Of a DNA stretch of 64,000 nucleotides, positions 56,828 to 64,000 are shown in pieces. Position 1 is the stretch's first letter, and every line of letters starts with the position of its first letter. The notes beneath the pieces were generated by a model. That model had not been told where the DNA came from, did not search any database, and saw only the letters and a list, made by a program, of their open reading frames with translations. The DNA comes from Nocardia speluncae NBRC 108251 (GTDB taxonomy: Bacteria; Actinomycetota; Actinomycetes; Mycobacteriales; Mycobacteriaceae): contig NZ_BDBZ01000004.1 in NCBI RefSeq assembly GCF_001613245.1, positions 105,924 through 169,923 on the forward strand, read 5' to 3'. The translations under genes were made by a program, and so were the position numbers.

Positions 56828-58083
56828 ACGCCGAGCGCGGTCCGCAGATCGCCCGCGAACTCGGTCTCCGCGCCGCGGGACAGTCCGGGGAGGCAGCATC
56901 TGCCCCGCCCTCGACGACACCGCAGTCACCCGCACCGGCCTCGATGTCGCAGCCCCCGTCGGATCGCATTTCGAGGAATGTGAGAGGCGGCCGGCCCCCT
57001 GATCCCGGTGCCGCCGCTACCGCTACCTACGACACCGCAGCTGGACAGGATGTCGATCGCCGGGCCCGCCCGGAACTACGCGAGCACCAGGCCGCCTTCA
57101 CCACCGGTTCCCGCCGCGACGCCGACGCCGCAACGTTGCGCCGGGCGTACGCCCGCTGCCGCCGGACGGCGGCTGTCCACGGACGCACCTACTACCTGGC
57201 GACCCGGTTGCTGTCCGCCGGGCAGCGCCCCGCCGTCCACGCCCTCTACGCCTTCGCCAGAATGGTGGACGATATCGTCGACGGCCCGGCGCTTCGGCAG
57301 GCCCCGGCAGCAGTGCTGGATTCCGTCGAGCTCGCCCTTCGCACCGCGTGGTCACCGCCCAGCGTGACCACGCCGCCCGCCCCACCTCGTTCCTGTGCGA
57401 CCACCTCGCTCGACTCACCCCGGCCCGGCGCGCTCCCCGCCGAGTTCGACGAGATCGCCCCAGCGCTCACCGACACCGTCACCCGGTTCGCTATCGACCC
57501 GCGCCATTTCTGGACGTTCCTGGACTCCATGCGCATGGACGCCCCCGGTTCACCGCTGTTCCGGAACCGCTACCCCACCATGGCCGCTCTGGACGAATAC
57601 ATGCGTGGATCGGCAGCGGCCATCGGCCTGCAGTTGCTGCCGGTGCTCGGTACGGTTGTGCCCCGCGCGGCGGCCGAGCCTGCGGCGGCAGCGTTGGGCA
57701 ATGCGTTCCAGCTCACCAATTTCCTGCGTGATATCGGCGAAGATCTCGACCGCGACCGGATCTACCTGCCCGCAGACGAGCTCGCCGCATTCGGCGTCGG
57801 CGAGGAGCTGCTGGTGTACTGCCATCGGACCCGGAGCACCGATCGCCGGGTCCGCCGCGCACTCGCGCACCTCATCGCCGTCAACCGCCACCTCTACCGC
57901 CGCGCATACCCTGGCATCGCGCTGCTCAGTCCGCGGGTGCGGCCGGGTATCCGCACCGCCGCCACCGTGTACGCGGCCATCCTGGACCGTATCGAAGACA
58001 ATGGTTACGACGTATTCGCGCGGCGCGCCGTGGTCCCGAGTCATCGTCGGCTGCGATTGGCGGCCGGCGCCGCGCTGCGGTAG
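56824..58083 (+). CDS. crtB: Phytoene synthase with N-terminal extension
   Basis: Joins two GGPP to phytoene. The two Asp-rich motifs are YAFARMVDDIVDG and LTNFLRDIGEDLDRDRIYLP. The catalytic domain begins around residue 100; about 95 Pro/Ser/Ala-rich residues before it are absent from ordinary CrtB (about 300 aa). GTG at 56824 was chosen because it overlaps the mptA stop (GTGA, 56824-56827); an internal ATG (56944) would shorten the extension. Confidence 0.88.
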   Translation: MNAERGPQIARELGLRAAGQSGEAASAPPSTTPQSPAPASMSQPPSDRISRNVRGGRPPDPGAAATATYDTAAGQDVDRRARPELREHQAAFTTGSRRDADAATLRRAYARCRRTAAVHGRTYYLATRLLSAGQRPAVHALYAFARMVDDIVDGPALRQAPAAVLDSVELALRTAWSPPSVTTPPAPPRSCATTSLDSPRPGALPAEFDEIAPALTDTVTRFAIDPRHFWTFLDSMRMDAPGSPLFRNRYPTMAALDEYMRGSAAAIGLQLLPVLGTVVPRAAAEPAAAALGNAFQLTNFLRDIGEDLDRDRIYLPADELAAFGVGEELLVYCHRTRSTDRRVRRALAHLIAVNRHLYRRAYPGIALLSPRVRPGIRTAATVYAAILDRIEDNGYDVFARRAVVPSHRRLRLAAGAALR

Positions 58084-58114
58084 CCACCGGCGGCCGTTCC
58101 GGTCGACGGTGGTG

Positions 58115-58483
58115 TCAGAACGGGTCGGCGGCGGCGCGGCGCAGTACCTCGCGGGCCAGCGGCCCGTGCAGGGCCTCCACCGGTTTACCGGGCAGTGTGT
58201 CGTCGTCGGTGAAGATCCACTCCATAATCTCCTCGTCGGTGTACTTGGCGTCGCGCATCACCGTGATCAGGCCGGGCAGGAACTTCAGCACCGCACCCGT
58301 TTCGTCGAAGAAGATCTCCGGGATCCCCACTACGCGGTCGCGGCGAACCGCGAGCAGCTGATTGTCCCGCAGCATCTGGTGGACCCGGGTCACCACGACA
58401 CCCAGATTCTTCGCGACATCGGGTAACGAGAGCAGCGGTACCGAAGCGGGAAGGACATCGGCACTGCAGGGAAAGGTACTCAC
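58115..58483 (-). CDS. Rv2175c-type winged-helix DNA-binding protein
   Basis: A 122-aa protein with an HTH (LPDVAKNLGVVVTRVHQMLRDN) and the C-terminal module typical of Rv2175c (IFFDETGAVLKFLPGLITVMRDAKYTDEEIMEWIFTDDDTLPG). In M. tuberculosis Rv2175c is a substrate of PknL. Here it is divergent from the pknL gene in the same way. The GTG at 58483 keeps the Rv2175c-like N-terminus. The DNA target is unknown. Confidence 0.88.
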   Translation of the reverse strand: MSTFPCSADVLPASVPLLSLPDVAKNLGVVVTRVHQMLRDNQLLAVRRDRVVGIPEIFFDETGAVLKFLPGLITVMRDAKYTDEEIMEWIFTDDDTLPGKPVEALHGPLAREVLRRAAADPF

Positions 58484-58604
58484 AGGAACAACCGTAGACG
58501 GCGGCCCCCGCACGCAGTGAGACACCCGCACCGGCTCGGCCGATAACATGTGGGAGCCGCATCGGCGGCGACCGTGTGGACGCGGTACGAGGGTGGAGAG
58601 GTTC

Positions 58605-60536
58605 GTGACAGCCGGAGCAGAATTGATCGGCGCCGTATTGGATCGGCGCTACCGGATCGACGCACCGATCGCCCGGGGCGGGATGTCGATGGTGTTCCGG
58701 GGTGTGGACACGCGGCTGGGCCGGCAGGTCGCCATCAAGGTGATGGATCCCAAGTTCGCCGGTGATCCACAGTTCCTGACCCGGTTCGAGTTCGAGGCTC
58801 GCGCGGTGGCGGGGCTCAAACATCCGTCCCTCGTCGAGGTGTACGACCAGGGCATGGACGGCGAGTACCCGTTCCTGGTGATGGAACTGGTCCAGGGCGG
58901 GACGTTGCGGGAGCTGCTGCGCGAACGCGGGCCCATGCCGCCGCATGCAGTCCGCGCCGTCGCGGAACCGGTGCTGGCCGCGATCGGGGTCGCGCATACG
59001 GCCGGCTTGGTGCATCGCGATGTGAAACCGGAGAATGTGCTGATCTCCGACGGCGGCGATGTCAAAATCGCCGATTTCGGGTTGGTCCGCGCCGTCGCCG
59101 CCGCCAACACCACCTCCGCCAGCGTCATCCTGGGCACCGCCGCCTATCTCTCGCCCGAACAGGTCACCAGCGGCAACGCCGACGCTCGCAGCGATGTGTA
59201 CGCCTTCGGCATCCTGATCTTCGAACTACTCACCGGCAAGGTGCCGTTCACCGGCGACAATTCGCTCTCGGTGGCCTATCAGCGGGTCGAGAACGACGTT
59301 CCGAGCCCGAGCGAGTTCATCTCCGGGGTGCCGCCCGAATTCGACCGGCTGGTGGCCCGCGCGACCGCCCGAGAACCCGGGCACCGGTTCGCCGACGCCA
59401 CAGAGATGGTGGCCGAACTACGAGCCGTCGCCGGGCGGCTGAACCTACCCGACTACCAGGTCCCCGCGCCGCAGGAATCGGCGGAACACACCAGCGCCCA
59501 CCAGCCCGTTGCCCGCCCGGTGCCCGAACCCGTCACGCCGCAGGGCCCGCAGCACACCCGGATGGTGACCACGGCGCAGCCGCGTAACGAACCCCCGCCG
59601 CCGGCCTATATTCCACCGCAGCGCCCCACCCAGTACAGCGCCTACCAGGAAAGCCAGGCCGCCAAGCGCCGCAACGGCATGATCTGGACGGCCGTGGTGG
59701 TGGTGTTGACGCTGCTGGTCGGGATCGGTGGCTGGTGGCTGGGTATGGGCCGCTACAACTCGGTGCCTTCGGTCGCCGGGATGACGGTCGAACAGGCCAC
59801 CGCGGAACTCCAGGAGGCCGGTTTCGAGACCGGTACCCGAGACAAGGCCTCCGATACCGTGCCCGTCGGTGGTGTGGTGGGCACGGATCCGGGGCCGGGC
59901 GCTCGGGAAACCAAGGGCTCGACCGTCGATATCCTCGTGTCCAGCGGTAAACCGGAAGTTCCCGCGGTCTCGCCCGGTGCCGACTGGGACGAGGTCCAGC
60001 AGCTGGTCCGTGATCAGGGCCTGCAACCGGTCGACGCCGGCGAAGTCGCCAGCACCGCACCCGAGGGCACTCTGGCCCGGATCGATCCCGCGCCCGGCAC
60101 CGTGCTTCCCGCGGGCGCGCACGTCCAGGTGTGGAAGAGCAATGGTTCCAGACCGGTCCAACTGCCCGATATCCGCGCCGACACCCCGGAGCAGGCCCGC
60201 GCGAAACTCGAGGACCTCGGTCTCACCGTCGCCGGTGAGCAGCACGTATACGACGAACTGGTGGAGGTGGGCCGCGTCATCGGCACCGAACCCGGCGTCG
60301 GCACCACCGTCGACGCCGGTTCCTCGGTCACCTTGATGATCTCCGAGGCGGTGACCATGCCGTCGGTGGTCGGCAAATCTGTCAGTGAAGCCCGGCGCAC
60401 GTTGGAAGGGCTGGGTTTGCAGGTCGAGGTACGTCAGTTCGCGCCTCTCGACTCCTCGGTCGTGATCTCGCAGCGGCCCGCTGCCAACGCAAACGTCGAA
60501 TCCGGTGCCTCGGTCTCGCTGGTCGCCGTGCCGTAG
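58605..60536 (+). CDS. pknL: Ser/Thr protein kinase PknL with four PASTA domains
   Basis: A 643-aa transmembrane kinase. Kinase domain about residues 15-280: glycine loop IARGGMSMVF, catalytic Lys45 in VAIK, HRDVKPEN (Asp139) and DFG (157-159), GTAAYLSPEQ activation segment. A Pro/Gln-rich juxtamembrane linker leads to one helix (about 359-381) and then four PASTA repeats (386 to the end). Mycobacterial PknL (about 400 aa) lacks PASTA repeats; here the sensor is PknB-like. GTG at 58605 follows GGAGAGG. Divergent from its presumed substrate gene. Confidence 0.93.
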   Translation: MTAGAELIGAVLDRRYRIDAPIARGGMSMVFRGVDTRLGRQVAIKVMDPKFAGDPQFLTRFEFEARAVAGLKHPSLVEVYDQGMDGEYPFLVMELVQGGTLRELLRERGPMPPHAVRAVAEPVLAAIGVAHTAGLVHRDVKPENVLISDGGDVKIADFGLVRAVAAANTTSASVILGTAAYLSPEQVTSGNADARSDVYAFGILIFELLTGKVPFTGDNSLSVAYQRVENDVPSPSEFISGVPPEFDRLVARATAREPGHRFADATEMVAELRAVAGRLNLPDYQVPAPQESAEHTSAHQPVARPVPEPVTPQGPQHTRMVTTAQPRNEPPPPAYIPPQRPTQYSAYQESQAAKRRNGMIWTAVVVVLTLLVGIGGWWLGMGRYNSVPSVAGMTVEQATAELQEAGFETGTRDKASDTVPVGGVVGTDPGPGARETKGSTVDILVSSGKPEVPAVSPGADWDEVQQLVRDQGLQPVDAGEVASTAPEGTLARIDPAPGTVLPAGAHVQVWKSNGSRPVQLPDIRADTPEQARAKLEDLGLTVAGEQHVYDELVEVGRVIGTEPGVGTTVDAGSSVTLMISEAVTMPSVVGKSVSEARRTLEGLGLQVEVRQFAPLDSSVVISQRPAANANVESGASVSLVAVP

Positions 60537-60582
60537 TTTTCGCGCGCCGGCACGTTCGAGGTCGATTTCTCCCGCCGCAGGA

Positions 60583-62049
<1,467 letters not shown>

Positions 62050-62093
62050 CTAAGCTCGGTGCGTTCTGTCGACCACCGAGGAGACCCACCGGT

Positions 62094-62588
62094 TTGAGGT
62101 ATTTCTACGATTCGGAATTCATCGAGGACGGTCGCGTGATCGATCTCGTATCGATCGGCGTCGTCTGTGAGGACGGGCGGGAGTTCTATGCCGTCTCCAC
62201 GGAGTTCGATGCCGGTCGAGCCGGGCCCTGGGTGAGCAAGCATGTACTACCGAAGCTGCCCCCACAGACATCGCCACTGTGGCGAACCCGGGCACAGATC
62301 CGGGAGGAGTTGCACCGGTTCCTGGTACCGCGCGCGACCGTGCAGCCCGAGATGTGGGCGTGGGTCGGCGCCTACGACCATGTGGTGCTGTGCCAGCTGT
62401 GGGGTTCGATGGTGGATCTACCGCCCGACCTGCCCCGCTACACGAACGAGCTGCGGCAGCACTGGGACGCGCACGGCCGCCCGGAGCTACCGCCGCCCCC
62501 GCGCGATGCGCACGACGCGCTGGCCGACGCACGGCACAATCTCGCCAAATTCGAGGCCATCGAAGTGGCCCGCCGTCGCGCGAGCTGA
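62094..62588 (+). CDS. 3'-5' exoribonuclease, RNase AS type (Rv2179c-like)
   Basis: A 164-aa DEDD-type exonuclease. The first acidic pair is in RYFYDSEFIEDGRVIDLVSIG, a middle acidic is in AWVGAYDHVVLC, and the last in PRDAHDALADARHN. This matches Rv2179c/RNase AS, which is reported to prefer poly(A)-ended RNA. It starts with TTG at 62094, with GAGGAG 9 nt upstream. Position after aroG matches M. tuberculosis. Confidence 0.9.
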   Translation: MRYFYDSEFIEDGRVIDLVSIGVVCEDGREFYAVSTEFDAGRAGPWVSKHVLPKLPPQTSPLWRTRAQIREELHRFLVPRATVQPEMWAWVGAYDHVVLCQLWGSMVDLPPDLPRYTNELRQHWDAHGRPELPPPPRDAHDALADARHNLAKFEAIEVARRRAS

Positions 62589-62609
62589 GGTCGCCCGGCA
62601 CCGGAACGC

Positions 62610-62643
62610 CAACAGGCCCCCTGGATAACCAGGGGGCCTGTTG
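62610..62643. terminator. Bidirectional terminator hairpin between RNase AS and qcrB
   Basis: A perfect 15-bp stem (62610-62624 and 62629-62643) with the 4-nt loop ATAA lies 21 bp after the RNase AS stop and 39 bp after the convergent qcrB stop. Either strand would fold the same GC-rich stem, so it can serve both genes. Confidence 0.85.
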
Positions 62644-62681
62644 TATGCGGTACGGGCGGGCCTCGCCGCCCGGCCCACGGG

Positions 62682-64000
62682 TCAGTGCCCGTGGTCGCCG
62701 TTCGAGCGCGCTTCGTCCTGCACTCGTTTGAGGATGGCGAGCTGCCTGTGCTCCTCTTCCAGTTCGGTCGCGAAATGCTGTTCGCTCTCCGCACGGGGGT
62801 CGGGACGCAGGAAGCTACCGGTGCCCGGCTGGCCTGCCGCACCCAGCTGGTTCATCTTCTTGGGTACCACCGCACCCTGGTACTCCAGCGGCAGCGGGTG
62901 GCCGTGGTCGTCGACCGGGCCCAGCGGCTGGTGCACCTCGATGTACTCGCCGTGCGGCAGACGCTTGATCACACCGGTTTCGATACCGTGTTCCAGGACC
63001 GCCCGGTCGCTGCGCTGCAGGCCGATGCAGAACCGGTAGGCCAGGAAGTACGCGATCGGCGGTCCGACCAGCAGACCGATACGGCCGATCCAGGTCGTCG
63101 CGTTCAACGAGATATCGAACTTGAACGCGATGATGTCGTTGACGCAGGACAACGTGAGCACCACATAGAACGTGATCGCCATGGCGCCGATCGCCGTGCG
63201 CACCGGGACGTCACGCGGCCGCTGCAGCAGATTGTGCCGGGCAGTATCACCCGTGAGTCTCTTCTCGATCCACGGGTAGGCGATGAGGACCGTGAACACG
63301 AGCCCCATGATCAGTGCCACCCAGAAGGCCCCGGGGATGGTGTACGGGCCCAGATAGAGCTCCCAGGCCGGCATCAGGCGGGCCATACCGTCGGTCCACA
63401 TCATGTAGAAGTCCGGCTGCGAGCCGGCCGACACTTGTGACGGGTTGTACGGCCCGATGTTCCAGATCGGGTTGATCTGCAGCAATCCGCCCATCAGGGC
63501 AACGAAGCCGAGAGTGAACGCGAAGAACGCGCCCTGGTCGGCGGCGAACACCGGGACGATACGGGAACCGACCACATTGTTCTCGGTGCGGCCCGGGCCG
63601 GGGAACTGGGTGTGTTTCTGGTACCACACGATCGCTACGTGCGCGGCTATGAGCGCCAGCATGATGCCCGGCAACAACAGCACATGGGCGATGTAGAGAC
63701 GCGGCACGATGATGTCACCGGGGAAATCGCCACCGAACATCAGCCAGTGCAGCCAGGTGCCCACCACCGGGACGCCGATGGTGATACCCGAGAACGCGGC
63801 GCGCAGACCGGTACCGGAGAGCAGGTCGTCCGGCAGCGAGTAGCCGAAGAAGCCCTCGAACATGGCCAGGATCAGCAGCAGCGACCCGATCACCCAGTTC
63901 GCTTCACGCGGTTTGCGGAACGCGCCGGTGAAGAAGATGCGGAACAAGTGGATGATGATCGACGCCGCGAACAGCAGCGCCGCCCAGTGGTGCACCTGCC
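62682..64000 (-). CDS. qcrB: Cytochrome bc1 complex cytochrome b subunit (partial)
   Basis: Quinol:cytochrome c reductase subunit of the bcc-aa3 supercomplex. Visible are [21 protein letters not shown] (second heme-ligand His region), [61 protein letters not shown] and the actinobacterial C-terminal tail (about 120 residues, acidic, ending NGDHGH). The gene runs off the window at 64000, so the N-terminal part (roughly 100 residues by comparison with a 549-aa mycobacterial protein) is missing; the apparent GTG at 63995 is internal. Confidence 0.96.
   Translation of the reverse strand, partial: QVHHWAALLFAASIIIHLFRIFFTGAFRKPREANWVIGSLLLILAMFEGFFGYSLPDDLLSGTGLRAAFSGITIGVPVVGTWLHWLMFGGDFPGDIIVPRLYIAHVLLLPGIMLALIAAHVAIVWYQKHTQFPGPGRTENNVVGSRIVPVFAADQGAFFAFTLGFVALMGGLLQINPIWNIGPYNPSQVSAGSQPDFYMMWTDGMARLMPAWELYLGPYTIPGAFWVALIMGLVFTVLIAYPWIEKRLTGDTARHNLLQRPRDVPVRTAIGAMAITFYVVLTLSCVNDIIAFKFDISLNATTWIGRIGLLVGPPIAYFLAYRFCIGLQRSDRAVLEHGIETGVIKRLPHGEYIEVHQPLGPVDDHGHPLPLEYQGAVVPKKMNQLGAAGQPGTGSFLRPDPRAESEQHFATELEEEHRQLAILKRVQDEARSNGDHGH

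Overview
This is a 64 kb piece of a high-GC actinobacterial chromosome from a mycolic-acid bacterium, most likely Nocardia (Nocardiaceae). The evidence is an Emb-type arabinosyltransferase, an MptA-type mannosyltransferase, an LppM-type lipoprotein, Wag31 and SepF, and a gene order running from rsmH/mraZ to aroG and the exoribonuclease that matches the Rv2165c-Rv2179c block of Mycobacterium tuberculosis. Carotenoid genes inserted into that block argue against Mycobacterium itself. No rRNA, tRNA, CRISPR array, insertion sequence or prophage was seen; this is mostly core genome.

Layout. 1-6.2 kb: lspA and rluD, a membrane protein, a PhzF isomerase, then a divergent AraC/MFS pair whose MFS gene is frameshifted next to an alpha/beta-hydrolase remnant, and a GNAT enzyme. 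6.4-17.7 kb (mostly minus): CtpE-like P-type ATPase, Emb arabinosyltransferase, MTB12-like lipoprotein, DNA polymerase IV, GalU-like enzyme (plus), NlpC/P60 hydrolase and a Ser/Thr-rich membrane protein. 17.9-21.4 kb: ileS with a T-box riboswitch leader. 21.5-43.4 kb (all minus): the division and cell-wall cluster, transcribed mraZ, rsmH, ftsL-like, ftsI, murE, murF, mraY, murD, ftsW, murG, murC, ftsQ, ftsZ, pgeF, yggS, sepF, yggT, wag31. 43.8-62.6 kb: the mycobacterial-type block (DUF3040, HEPN, GNAT, lppM, metF, idsA, mptA, an Rv2175c-like gene, pknL, aroG, RNase AS) with carotenoid genes woven in (CrtO-like, CruF-like, GT2, CrtI, CrtB). The window ends inside qcrB.

How the genes work together. 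The dcw cluster turns UDP-MurNAc into lipid II (MurC-F, MraY, MurG) and builds the septum (FtsZ, SepF, FtsQ, FtsL-like, FtsW, FtsI), with Wag31 directing polar growth. It is fronted by a recognisable mraZ promoter overlapping three MraZ-type repeats. Emb and MptA supply arabinan and mannan of the envelope. IdsA can feed geranylgeranyl diphosphate to CrtB and CrtI; the CrtO-like, CruF-like and GT2 enzymes predict a keto, hydrated and glycosylated carotenoid. No lycopene cyclase was found here.

The most unusual observation is a set of small open frames that exactly bridge gaps between co-directional genes, starting on the stop codon of the upstream gene and stopping on the start codon of the downstream gene (ATGA or GTGA at both ends): ftsQ-ftsZ (130 aa), rsmH-ftsL (80 aa), idsA-crtI (43 aa) and murE-murF (30 aa). 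A 35-aa leader stops on the sepF start and a 10-aa frame runs from the emb stop almost to ctpE. They suggest continuous termination-reinitiation through apparent intergenic gaps, but none is shown to be translated. Also notable: idsA appears to begin at a CTG codon, and a perfect CRP/GlxR-type palindrome lies upstream of the NlpC/P60 gene.
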